Source of the DNA: Mytilinidion resinicola
Taxonomy: Eukaryota > Ascomycota > Dothideomycetes > Mytilinidiales > Mytilinidiaceae
Direction of reading: 5' to 3'
Length of the DNA: 64,000 bases
Assembly (NCBI RefSeq): GCF_010093595.1
Contig: NW_022985437.1
Coordinates: forward strand, 2,858,321-2,922,320
Every line of letters begins with the position of its first letter. Within the stretch, counting starts at the first letter, position 1. A model generated the notes under the pieces. That model worked only from the letters and a program-made list of their open reading frames with translations. It was not told where the DNA came from and made no database searches. Made by a program: the position numbers and the translations under genes. Of the stretch, positions 34,054-44,701 are shown piece by piece.

Positions 34054-34828
34054 GACAGAATGAATGTGTGGGTTTTGACCAATTCGAGTCATATGGTGTC
34101 GGTGTGCTGTATCTTCACAATTACATTCGAAATCAAGATGGCAGCTCCCAAGACTTGTTTGCGACACTTTTCAATACTGCAGCTCTCGATGAACTGAACC
34201 ATTTCCCTGGACCAATGACCAAGCCTATCTATGGAAGAATAATGATATTGCTACCCATAGAAAGGGAGTGCAGACGCGAGATTCCGTCCGGGGCAAACGT
34301 AGTCTCGTATGCGGTTCATAGGGCGAAGCACGATGATCTGGTGAGATGAGTTGGAGCTTGGATTACGAACCCTATTCCTTCTTCTTCTTCAAGGACATTG
34401 CTTGTGCACGTGACGTTCAGCGATTTTGAATAATGGAATCTCCGACGAAACCTTTCCTATTGCAGTTAGCGTCAGGGGTCGATTCTCTCCGCAGCACCTC
34501 CGCAACACCTACGAAACCACAACCACATCCCAGCGCCAATAACATAAGGCGGATTTCAGCCATCTATGCGTTTCTTTTGCGATGTCTGCCTTGCTCGTTG
34601 TCCATTGTGCCTGGCCCCGCACGAGAGATGTTAACCAATTCGTAACACGAGAACGGTTTGCTCTGCAGTGAAACATTGATATCGGAAGAACTTATGGAGC
34701 AGATTTCATAAAAGGAGACTACTCCCACCACTTCTCTATTCTAAGATTATCTCTCTCACTTGGGTTTTCGAGTCTTTGGCTCACGTTTTCTTACCTGGTC
34801 GTTCGTTGATAAATCATCTTTTCCTACC
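34054..34828. other. Divergent intergenic region
   Basis: About 770 bp between copy D (minus) and the deacetylase (plus). Short frames only; no gene seen. Confidence 0.5.
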
Positions 34829-36646
34829 ATGCGTATCGTCACCGTCATTCATTTCTTGCTATGCTGCTGCTTTCGAACAGTACTCGCCCTATGCACGAAG
34901 CCTCTTCTGATTGATGACTTCCAGGGCTGGAAAACGAATACGAATGATTTGAATTGCTTTGTTAGCGGTACTATGTCTTCCACTCCCACCCTTTTGTGAG
35001 ACTGACAGCTCCAACCAGACGATGGAACTATGTCATCCATCTCCGCTACAAACGGCATCCTATCTATCGTGCCGAAGGACGCATCCTACTTCTATGAGAC
35101 CTTGCCATGCACCTCATACCTCGACAACGGCTACAATAGCATCCAATTCGCCATTGATGCACCCGCTGGCGCTACATTCCATCTCGAGATTCAGACGAAG
35201 ACCTCTTGCATAAATCCAAACTATTCTAGCGAAGAGATTGTGTTCGGCTCATTCCCGGGAGGGACCCAGCTGCTCTCGATTCCGCTGTCATCGTACACCA
35301 AGTCGAACCTCAATGCGATAACGTCGTTTGTATGGGGGACGTTCTCGAATACGACGGCGACATGGAAGCTGAGTGGGGTCAATTTCGGATGCAATACGAC
35401 GACATCGAGCTCCTTTGATAGATCCTTGTCCACCACAATAGCTGCTGTCTCTGTTAAAGCATCAGCAGCGACCTCCGCATCAGAGAAACCCCAAGCCGCT
35501 CCCACCCCTTCCCTCATCGACACCTTCGCCTCCTCCTCCACAAACGCCGCTGGGCACTGTCATGGCGCGGATGATGGCATGTCTTTAACCTGGGGCACCA
35601 AATCCCTTACGATCAAATCCTCCGATGCCGACTACAGCTTCTACTCTCAATTCTCGGACACCTGCGTTTCTCTGGCCTCATACGCTTCCGCTTACCTCCA
35701 CATAGTCTATACCGGCACCACTGCCTTCACCGTCGCCCTCCAGCAACACAACGCTGCCTGCTCGGAGGACGTCGCACCTTTCCCCGAGACCTGGGACTCC
35801 GTCGAAGCTGCGCGCTACGCCAACAGCACTGACATCTACATCCCGCTCTCCCACTTCAACATAAACATGACCCGCGTGATCGGCGTCGCCCTAAAAGGTT
35901 TCTACCACCCCACTGAATCCCTCAAACTAACCCGCATCGAACTCCTCCCCACCATCCCCCCCTCCTTCCCCACCACCCCAAAACTCCCCACCGGCTCCCT
36001 CCTCTTCCACTGCCGGCGCCCCAACTCCTTCGCCTTCGGCATCGACGACGGCGAGCCCGCGTACGCCCACCGCGTCCTGCAAATCCTCGCCGAAGAAAAC
36101 GTCACCGCAACCTTCTTCACCGTCGGCCAAGCCCTGCTGGACCCCTCTACCAATCTAAGCAATGTGTACCGCGATGCAGCGGCAAGGGGCCACCAAATCG
36201 CGCTCCACAGCTTCACGCACCCGAAAATGGAGTCCCTCCCCACCACCGCCGCCATCGACGCCGAGTACGCCTCCGACCTCGCCGCCATGGCGTCCACCTT
36301 CCCCGCCCTCCCCAACTCCACGTATTTCCGCCCGCCCTACGGCACCGAGGGCGCGCGCATGCGGGAGCGGCTGGCGGCGGTGCTGGGGGTGGATGATCCG
36401 AGCGTGGTGATGTGGAGTGTGGATGTTGAGGACTGGTTGTGGGGGGAGAGCGAGACGCCGGAGAAGCAGCTGGAGGCGTTTAGGCGGGATGTAAGGAAAG
36501 GGGGAAATTTGGTGGTGATGCATTATTTGTATGCGAGCACGGTGGGGTATTTGAGGGAGTTTGTGAGGGAGGCGAGGAAGACGGGGAGGAGGCTGATGAG
36601 GGTGGATCAGTGTATGATGGATCCGGGGGCGCCGCCGTTAGATTGA
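34829..36646 (+). CDS. Secreted polysaccharide deacetylase, CE4 (NodB fold)
   Basis: Two exons: 34829-34967 and 35019-36646, intron 34968-35018 (51 nt, phase 1), about 588 aa. The signal peptide (MRIVTVIHFLLCCCFRTVLA) is followed by an N-terminal beta-rich part of about 280 residues (FQGWKTNTNDLN, then TFHLEIQTKTSC). This part looks like two carbohydrate-binding-type beta-sandwich repeats separated by a Ser/Ala linker. The C-terminal NodB domain starts near FAFGIDDGEP. CE4 motifs: DD in motif 1 (IDDG), motif 2 HSFTHP, motif 3 RPPYG, motif 4 SVDVEDW, motif 5 VVMHYL, so the metal-binding Asp-His-His triad and the catalytic residues appear kept. CE4 enzymes remove N- or O-acetyl groups from chitin, peptidoglycan or xylan; the substrate cannot be told here. 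Motif 1 has Gly-Ile in place of the usual Thr-Phe. Intact. Confidence 0.88.
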
Positions 36647-36667
36647 GGGGATGGAGGCGGAGAAACC

Positions 36668-36692
36668 TTTTTTTTTGGGGGGGGGGGGGGGG
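36668..36692. repeat. T9-G16 homopolymer tract
   Basis: Nine T followed by sixteen G just after the deacetylase stop codon. It may be a real tract or a sequencing-difficult position; no function inferred. Confidence 0.8.
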
Positions 36693-36816
36693 ATGTTGAA
36701 AGAGGTATTAGGATGTTTGTAAATTGGGACTAGCTTGGAGAGCTCGGCACCACGTCTCTTCAATCAATGGGAACCAGATATCCTGCAAAGATTTTGAATC
36801 ATTTGACATTATTAAC

Positions 36817-37751
36817 CTACCTATCCTCCTTAATCCCATCAATATGCACATCCACCCGCTCATTATAAAAACAAAGATATCCCGCAATCGGTGCGCTCTC
36901 CATCGTAGGGTGCTGATACCACCACACAATATCCCGGTACACTTTTCCATTAACCTCCGCATTGTAATAATTCGCCGTTCCCTTATACGGACAACCAGAT
37001 TCAGTGTCGCTCTTGCTCAACAAATGCCAATTTACACTAGTCGGCGGTATATAATATCGCGGACGAAGCGAAGTCTCGAGGAGGAAGATCGACGCAGAGG
37101 TCTCCGCAAGCGTCACGCCGTCCAGCGCGACACGCACGCGGCGGGTGGAGGGCAGGATCGAGATGCGCTTGTAAGGGTCTTTGGGGTGGATGTAGATGGG
37201 TGTTTCTTCTTCGAACCACTGGTCTAGCAGGCGCAGGCGATTAGCAAGCAACTGCCCGGACATTGGAACTGGTGTCAGCCGATGAAGACATACCAATGGC
37301 GCCAAATATTGTCTTCACCAACCCGGCCAAAGGTCCTTTCTTAAAAGAAATTACTTTGACTGTGGACTTGTCACCCACGGTCAGCACGGCCAAAGACGCC
37401 CCGCCGTCGGTTTTGGGCACTGGCTCCTTAGCTATCTCAAGCTTGGCGTCTGAAGTGAAGTCCTCGATAGGTATGTAAAACCTGGAAGAGCATTAGAGCT
37501 GGGTGTATATCGGGAGTTGGTTGAGAGTAGCTTACTGTGGATAGTTCGGAATCTCCCAAACATAGTGCGCGCGAATCGTGTCGAATGCGTATGCCCCGTT
37601 GAACAGCCCTCTCACGCGTCGAGGCGTGCTCTCGTGCTTGTAGGGGCCGTCTTTCGCCAGTCTTTGGGCGAGTTTCTCTAAGCTTTGTGGCTGTTAGCGC
37701 AGCAGTACGAGGTAGCTCGAGGATTCTCGCGGCTTACTCTTGCACGGACAT
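36817..37751 (-). CDS. DUF427 domain protein, 251 aa, four exons
   Basis: Exons 37738-37751 (14 nt), 37536-37682, 37294-37481 and 36817-37223. All junctions are GT-AG and keep frame. The N-terminal half (RVRGLFNGAYAFDTIRAHYVWEIP, then FYIP) and the C-terminal half (RVRVALDGVTLAETSASIFL, RPRYYIPP, CPYKGTANYY, DIVWWYQHPT, IAGYLCFYNERVDV) are two DUF427 repeats, the standard arrangement in fungi. The C-terminal repeat carries the conserved CPYKG and WxY-P motifs. The biochemical role of DUF427 is unknown; the fold is a small beta-barrel. The gene is intact and lies tail-to-tail with the deacetylase. The tiny first exon (five codons shared over the junction) is the least certain part. Confidence 0.88.
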
Positions 37752-38470
37752 TATGATGCTGGTTCGACAATATTGGGGAAAGGGATCAAGGAGGCTGGTG
37801 CGAGTGTAGAACCCATACCATTATCATATTCCGAGAAAGAGGGATCCTCACGCCCGCAAGCGCGTCGGAGGTTTAGAGTTGGATCGATGATGTCGATGAT
37901 GCTTACGTGGGGTTGAGGGGTGATGAACGGAGGGGTAAATTACGGCGACCAATGGTAGAAAGGAAGATCTGTAAGCAATCCCCTTCTGAAAAGACATATA
38001 TTTCATCGCCATATATGCTGTATACGGGTCATGAATCCTTATAAGAGTCTTTGAATTATGGTCATGGGTAGACAGCTATAGGTACACATGTAATCAGAGT
38101 GATAAAGTCACGTGACTCTAGCATTCCCCGAACAGTCATTGATCAGGTCATCAACCATACCGCACTCAGACATGATGTGGGTACATCTTTTACATAACTT
38201 CCTAGTTTCGTAAGCGCTCAGGCAATCCAGAACATAATAACACATGATGATCATATTCATTTCGAGCGGCTTTCATTTACGCTTTCTGATATCTTACATT
38301 TTATCCAGATATTCAACAACACTCTAGAGCGCCTCCGAACAGCGATAAAAGATTGCAACTAAACAATCATCTAAGCACCGTATCTGGTTACTGGCATCGA
38401 ACTACTAGGCAGGCGGTCAGAACGCTACCTTCTCCGCTCCAAGCACCTCCTTCGTCCTATGCTCCTCGAT
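37752..38470. other. Intergenic, no gene recognised
   Basis: AT-rich stretch with only short frames; holds the divergent side of the DUF427 promoter. Confidence 0.5.
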
Positions 38471-38638
38471 CTACTCAACACTGTCTTCCAACAAGAAGAC
38501 TCCCCTAGAAGTATCTGCACATCTTATCCCCATCACAGACTTCTTCGGCCATTGCCGATTGCTAACACCAATTTGCTTCACCCTCTTGGTCTGGTTATGG
38601 GAGCTCTCTTCTTGACCTGATCTTGGCCTCTTGGGCAT
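38471..38638 (-). pseudogene. 2EXR-family N-terminal remnant
   Basis: ATG at 38638 opens MPKRPRSGQEESSHNQTKRV, the same basic nuclear-localisation-like leader style as MGKRSREDTD or MGKRRRTNAD in the units upstream. It ends after about 55 codons without reaching the FPFLALPGELRN domain. Most likely the downstream end of the tandem array, truncated. Independent evidence is weak because the leader is low-complexity. Confidence 0.4.
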
Positions 38639-39389
38639 ATTGTGCTGACTTGGGGCTGACGTGCTATTCCAGCTGAAGCAATGTGGGAGCCAAAAAACTA
38701 GGAACGGGAGGTTGATATAGCGTCTGCCCGCCCAAGAAGAGGGTTCCAGCAATCGCAAGCACGACTAAGAAACTGCAATCTTCACTAGAAGTCTTTCGAA
38801 TCGCAAGAATGATCATAGACAAGATAACTTTTCTAGGGAAGGCAATCAAGGACAACGCAAATGAGAGAGCAGCGGCACGTGACATGAGGCGCTATCTACA
38901 TATGATGTGATCTCAACTACTCTATCGCTATTTGGTAGCTATCTTCACATCGTCATGACACCATAATAGTGTAATCCTCAGTAGGTACGTTCTCCATCTT
39001 AGCCATTCTTTTCGCACCTGTCGCTATGCCAGCACTAGGGAAGTCAAAGAACGAATCACGCAAGGGGAAAGCTTCCAGTTGGGAGAAGATCACTCGTAAC
39101 TCTGCAACCTTCTGCTATCAACATCACGTCAAAATAGAGCCTCCTTCCTGTTCCGGCTCAAAGCTCCCTCCTAATTGATCTATCACCTCCCTCATACAAT
39201 CCCACACTTTTTTAAATGCTTGAGCCATCTTTTACGTACAGAATCTAACATGAGGTTCATTAGCTTTTGCAAGGGACAGCTAACTCGAGAAGAAACATGA
39301 AAAAGACTTCAAAGCCTGCCACTCGATATCCTTTCGATATCGGGGTTACAAAAACCTCTAAGAAGAATCCGTTCAGGCAACTACACCTA
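38639..39389. other. Spacer of the tandem array
   Basis: A minus-strand frame with hydrophobic residues (38664-38885) has no homologue among the other units. No gene called. Confidence 0.4.
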
Positions 39390-40606
39390 CTAGCCTTCCC
39401 ATGGCCCCTCCTCTGCCAATACGACCTCATTTTTCCTCTTCTCCTCCATCTCCTTCCTTCCCTCAGCCAACAACGACGTCCCCTTGCTATTATCTTTGCA
39501 GCGCAGGTACAAAGTGGCAATGACATAGCTCCACGGATCTTCCAACACCGCTCTGTGCCGCTCAACGCTCATCTTAAGCGCTCGCCTGCTACACTGATCC
39601 CTAAGTTTCTTAAGCCTTTTCACGTCAATCGCGCTCTCGTCCAAGCCTAATTTCTAGGCATTCAAAAGCAGTTTCGAATGAAGGGAAGCCATAGAAGCGA
39701 CTGCATGCCGCACCATTGGTCGACGCGTATTGGTGGCTCGTTCGACGTACGAGGAAGATATGCAGATCTCCAGAGCCAGGGTGCTGATAGGCGCAAGTGC
39801 AAAGAGGCCGGAGAGGAACTTTTCCATCATATCGGTGGGTGCACGGGTGTTGAACCCCCTGTGTAATGCGTCCGCCGGCGCCCATTGCCACCTCAACGTC
39901 CCGTCCTCTCTGATATGGACGATAGGCGCCCGGTCCCGGAACTGGAGACCAAAATACCACAGCGGAGGTCTATGTTGGCGTAGCAAATCGCCTAGCTCTC
40001 CTAGTGACGTCAATCTCCTATGCTCATCCGTGCTGTACAATCCCTTGATGTGAATGTTCTCGAGCGACGAGTCGAGCACCTCGACTGGGCGATCGCGCAG
40101 AAATGCCAGTGCAACATCTTCGACATCGCGCGCCCATGTGTGGAAGCAAAAACGTTCTTTGCGTAGAAGATCGGGCGGGCCTCGCTGTAGACCTGAGGGC
40201 TCACATAGAAGAGGTTAAGACAAATTCCATTCGCAGCAGCTCCCGTTGGAGGCCTAACCCTAAAGCCATCAGGAGATTGTTCCGATTCTCCCAAGTCAGC
40301 GCCTCGGAACACGTATGTTCGCTTGCCATCTACCGGGCAGACCCATTTGCGCCGCGTTTGTATTGGTGCTATGCGAGTGGATGTGATAACTATTTCTCTC
40401 TTGATGAGTGCGTGTTCGTAGATGCGGTTTCGTAGCTCTCCCGGTAGTGCTAAGGAGGGGAATGCTCCCAGTTTCCGACATTCTCTTTTGTGTTCTTCGG
40501 TTTGCTGGCTTTCACTATTCTCTTCCTTTTTACCGTTAGTTTCCATTTTCTTAGTCTGCTTGTGTTGGCGACTATTCTTGTCTGTCTTTAGCCGCTTTCC
40601 CATCAT
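39390..40606 (-). pseudogene. 2EXR-type protein, unit I (frameshift and TAG)
   Basis: ATG at 40606 or two codons into the frame (MGKRLKTDKN). A basic leader is followed by LGAFPSLALPGELRNRIYEH, the 2EXR/F-box-like start typical of large fungal families, then LNLFYVSPQVYSEARPIFYAKN. A one-base change near 40143 shifts the frame; the sequence continues as DVALAFLRDRPVEVLDSS and runs to TAG at 39654-39656. Beyond that stop the frame stays open to 39390 with family sequence (LYLRCKDNSKGTSLLAEG, VLAEEGPWEG), matching the end of unit J. The undamaged protein would be about 400 aa. Family function is unknown; the motif suggests an F-box-like protein-interaction role. Confidence 0.75.
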
Positions 40607-40971
40607 GTGCCGGGGCGGACGAATTAAGGGGGATGCTAGGGTATAAGGAGGGCAAGCAGGCTTATATAGCCGCGGTTCATGATTTCTATAAAAGCTTTAC
40701 TGGAAAGCATATCTAAGCCGGCACGAGCCTGACCAATTTTAGTACGAACTAACAAACGTCCTTCAGACAACTTGAGACCCTTTTGTCAGATAAGGATCTT
40801 GCATGGGATAAGCTGGCGGACGTAGTCACGTACAGAAGCTAACACAAGGTTATTTCATTTCGCAAAAGTCAGCAGGCCTAAGAAAAGGTAGTAGGAGTGC
40901 TTTGAAATCCGTCATCTGATACCATACTTGCGATTCCTAAACGCCAAAACCCCTCGCAACTCCTACACATG
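40607..40971. other. Spacer of the tandem array
   Basis: No gene seen between units I and J. Confidence 0.5.
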
Positions 40972-42201
40972 CTAGTCCTCAAGCGGCCCCTCCTCCGCCA
41001 ACGCCACATACTGCACCTTTGTCACTAACTTTTCACCCATGTTTATCTCTAAACCCTCATCTCCGTCATCCAACAGCGACCTCCCCTTGGAATTATCAAT
41101 GCAACGCAGCTCCAGACCTGTCACAACACGATTTTCAGGATCGGCTATCAGATTGGGATTATATCTGCCCCATCTGCCCATTATGAGCCTCTTGAGAGAC
41201 CAAACCCGCGTGACCTCAATCGCTCTCTAGCCCAGTTCTAATTTTTCGGCGTCACGTAGTAGCTTGGAGCGGAGGAACGCTATAAATGCCACTACATGTC
41301 GTTCCATTTTATGGGGCGGGTTGGGCGTGGGTGCAGAATACGTAGGTCGCGTGTAGACCTCCAGAGCCAAGGTGCCAACGGGCGTAATGGTGAGGAGGAC
41401 GTTGAGGAACCCCTCCATTAATACCGTTCCAGAACCCCGTTCTATGTCGAGAGTGCCGCCCCACTGCCATGTCCATGATCTGTCGTTCTTGGTGATGGGA
41501 AAGGGGACAAAGTCACGAAACGAGAGCCCCAAGTACCGAAGCGGAAGCTTTTCTCGGCCAAGAAAATCGACTAGTTGCTTGAGCGATGGCTTGTCTATTC
41601 TGCTAAGTCCATCGATATGTATTTTCTGGATAAAGTTCTGGAGGACCTCGGATGGCCGATCGCGCAAGAAAGCCAAAGAGACTCCCGGAATGTTCAGATA
41701 TGTTTCCTGGAAGTAAAAGAGGTCTCTTTTGTAGAAAGCTGCCCTCGCCTCGTTGTAGAGCGGGCGGCTGACGAGAAACAGATTGAGGCAGATCTCTGCG
41801 TTTGCGCGCGCCTCTTCGCTCAATTTGTCGTCTGCGTTATCATGCTCGTACTCGTCCTCGTCACCGCAACAGTCGGGTTCCGATGTGTCTTGGATGCGGC
41901 GCGTGTATGTTAATGGCCTGTATTTTGCCCAGGGAGTCCATGAGCGCCGCTTCTGGCCGGGAGCGGCAATGGTGGATACGATACGGATCTCTTTTCTGAC
42001 CAGCGCGAACTCATAGACACGGTTCTGGAGCTCGCCGGGGAGTGCTAGGAAGGGGAATGCTCCCGCTCTGTAGCTGTCTCGTTTGTAATCTTCGGTGAGA
42101 CGGATTTTGTAGGCCTCTTCTTCACCTTTGGCAATTGTCTTCGGCTTTTTGGCCTGCTTCTCATGACCCTTGTCCGCATTTGTTCTTCGCCGTTTACCCA
42201 T
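40972..42201 (-). pseudogene. 2EXR-type protein, unit J (late TAG)
   Basis: The best preserved unit. ATG at 42201; basic leader MGKRRRTNADKGHEKQAKK; 2EXR start AGAFPFLALPGELQNRVYEF; an acidic insertion (DEDEYEHDNADDK); LNLFLVSRPLYNEARAAFY; VSLAFLRDRPSEVLQNFIQK; YLGLSFRDFVPF; and VGTLALEVYTRPTY. The first stop is TAG at 41227-41229 after KLELG (324 aa). The frame stays open beyond it to 40972 with sequence conserved in units I, K and L (LELRCIDNSKGRSLLDDG, ALAEEGPLED). Unit K has Glu at the equivalent site (LDLGEKGIEVT). J could still make a protein lacking about 85 residues, so 'pseudogene' is provisional. Confidence 0.7.
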
Positions 42202-42801
42202 TGCTTTTTTCAGGAATAGAAAATCAGGTAGAGATTAAACTAGAAGAGGGGTATAGAGAATTAAGTAACTACTAAAACTGCCCCCAAGGAAGCTTCCAGG
42301 GGTTGGATGTATCCACGACACATCACGAACTCGAGACACTTCCGGAAGAATTAGCAAACTTGTCCAAAGGGAACAAACCCTGAAAGCCTTCACAGGGAGA
42401 TGAAACTGCATTAGATGAGCTAAAAGGCACGAGACGTGGGGCAACGCAAGATTGCAAACCTCGTTTCTTCGGCGGCAATAGCTATTCGGGACATACGGAC
42501 ATGGCGTTGCGGGAGACGCATTGACCTCATATCTCTCGATGCTCTAGTCTCATGGAATTTTTCTAGTATTTGGGTATTCTTGGTGAGACTCACGGACCTT
42601 GGTAGGGAAAGCTCTCAGGGAGGCGAGATGTTCGAAGACACTAGACTTAGACTCCAACAATCATTGAATCAGCAAAATGAGAGGTATGCGTAATTGGGGA
42701 TGGAAGAGCAGAATTCTATTGCTACAATCAAATGGCCTCTCTTTCTTTCTCTGCCTCCCCTTTTCTGATAATTTCTTATTGCTACTGAACATCAAGTCTG
42801 T
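42202..42801. other. Spacer of the tandem array
   Basis: No gene seen. Probable promoter of unit J and 3' flank of unit K. Confidence 0.5.
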
Positions 42802-44088
42802 TCATCTCGTTTCCTCCCTTTTCAGCAGGGATGCTCCGGTCGAGTCGTCTTTACACTCTAGCTTCAATCTATACTTGCGGTAAGAAAACTCGCGCGTTTC
42901 GTCTTCAGGCAACTCCGTTACTTCAATGCCCTTCTCGCCCAAATCGAGCGTCGACGCATTGAGGAGCAAGCGCGATCGCAGAAACGCTACAAAAGCGAGG
43001 GCATTCCCCTGAGTTGAGATCGGTGGTCTAGTGTCAAAGAAGAGCGAAGTGTGTAGCTCTAGCGCAAGCGTCTTGACAGGTTGGAGTGTAAAGATGCCTT
43101 GGAAGAAATTTCCCTCTTTCGCATCCCATCTTCGCCTCGCATCCTTGCCCCTGGGCAAGCCAGCCCACCTGTGGGACAAAGTCGGCGTAGTTGGACCGTC
43201 CCGATCTCCGTAGTTGGGTAGGTAGCCGTAGATAGACACGCCTAGATGCTGCAGCGGAATTTTGTGGTGGAGAATGTAGTTGAATAGTTCGCGCTGACAT
43301 GGCCCTGTGATGTACCTTGCGGATCACACGGGTTGCAGCAACCTAGGATCAGCAACTCATACGGTTCACCTGCGTGCACACCACCCCCCTAGGTATCCCT
43401 TACTCTCCCTTTCTCTTCCTTACGGAGTTGTGGTGCTTCCTTGCTGTCAAGGGAACGACCAAGGGAGCGCCCTAAGGGGTAGTTCATCTCGTTCCTCTAT
43501 ATAGTCCGCCTTTACGGCATCTACAATACAACAGAGTTCACATCAATTTCAACCTGAGTGGATCCATTTGCTTACCACCCCCTAGGGACGATCGCGGAAG
43601 AAGGCTATCGGAGCACACATGGCGTCTTGGGAGCTTGCCAGTTTTGAATTCATTTTGAAACGAAACGTGTTCTGCTTATAGAAGATTGGCCGGGCCTCGT
43701 TACGTATTTGGCAATTGACATGAAACAGGTTTACGTTGCCTGGACTCTCATCCGCATCTTCAGAGACATCAAGGGTATAGGTTCTCTCACTAGTCGGGCC
43801 CCATGTACCCCGAACCTGCGATATTTTTGGCCGAGTGGAAGTGATCAGGACTTCTTTCCTAACAAGCACGACCTCGTAGAAAATATTACGCAATTCCGCA
43901 GGCAAAGCTAGGAACGGAAAAGCTCCTAGGCGATAGGATTCTCTTCTGTAAGCATCGGTTTCTTGTAGATGTTTTTGACCAAGAAGGGCTTCCCTGTCCA
44001 GTGCTTTTTCGCCCTTTACTTTTTTCGATAGCCGAGACTCGTCGCTACTATTGTCTCCATCGGTGTCTTCTCTCGATCGCTTTCCCAT
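42802..44088 (-). pseudogene. 2EXR-type protein, unit K (MITE, TAG, frameshift)
   Basis: ATG at 44088 opens MGKRSREDTDGDNSSDES, followed by LGAFPFLALPAELRNIFYEV, NVNLFHVNCQIRNEARPIFY and CAPIAFFRDRP. The next codon is TAG (43582-43584), where unit L has Trp (FRDRPWQVV), so TGG to TAG. Coding continues for about nine codons to a 231-bp MITE (43327-43557). After it the match resumes (TGPCQRELFNYILHHKIPLQ, HLGVSIYGYL), two bases short at the junction with VIRKVH, so a frameshift adds to the insertion. The C-terminal part to 42802 is well conserved (ALAFVAFLRSRLLLNASTLD, LECKDDSTGASLL). Clearly inactive. Confidence 0.85.
43327..43557. mobile_element. hAT-like MITE, copy 3 (231 bp), inside unit K
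   Basis: Ends: cacgggttgcag (43327 on) and ...atttcaacctga (to 43557). Terminal 28 bp at 43532-43559 are identical to the complement of copy 1. Flanking octamers gcggatca (43319-43326) and gtggatcc (43558-43565) agree at six of eight positions. The interior differs from copies 1 and 2, apart from a tatata motif at about the same distance from one end. Confidence 0.8.
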
Positions 44089-44701
44089 CTCGTAGTGGAT
44101 GATAGAAAGGTGATACTGATACCACGTTCTGCAGATGTAAACTCGTCGCTACTCCAAGAGAAACTGCGAAAGGATGCGTGATGATAGGCGGTCAGTCGTG
44201 GACGGCTTGATATAATTTTGGCGGCAGCATTGAAGAATATTCCAGATGTCGAAGAATCATGGAATCGATTCCTCTATACTCCATATCTTTCATATCGGCA
44301 CGACGTCCTTCCTAACCGGTTCTTTATTACTCCACGCATCCTCATGCACCTTCTGACCATATTCTCTTCCAATACTCTCTCTTCTACAAAATTAGCAAAC
44401 ATTGAAGAAACACCACCAACTCGGGGCAAGGAACTCATTCGCTATCCGGTGGTTCTCGAAAGAATCGTTCCCGTTGAATGGTTAGAACAAACTTAAGAAC
44501 CTTTCGTCGGAGAAGGCTACTGGATTGATAAGCTGAAAGGCGCAGGACGTGAACCACCTCAAATTGCGATTCCTCGTTGAATGAGCAAAAATGGCGGTCA
44601 TCCATATTCGAGACGATACACCAAAGCTCTAGCATCGACGTCAAGTTCCTCTGTGTGCTCTCTCCGCCACCGCTAACCATGTCTGCTTCCATCAAGAGTT
44701 T
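44089..44701. other. Spacer of the tandem array
   Basis: Holds the K promoter and the block near 44280-44415 that recurs upstream of unit L near 46340-46450. No gene seen. Confidence 0.5.

Noticed and set aside
18183..43559. Reading the three shared termini as solo LTRs (a tatata motif lies inside one end)
   Set aside because: Flanking duplications are 8 bp and the ends are inverted, not TG...CA; a hAT-like MITE fits better.
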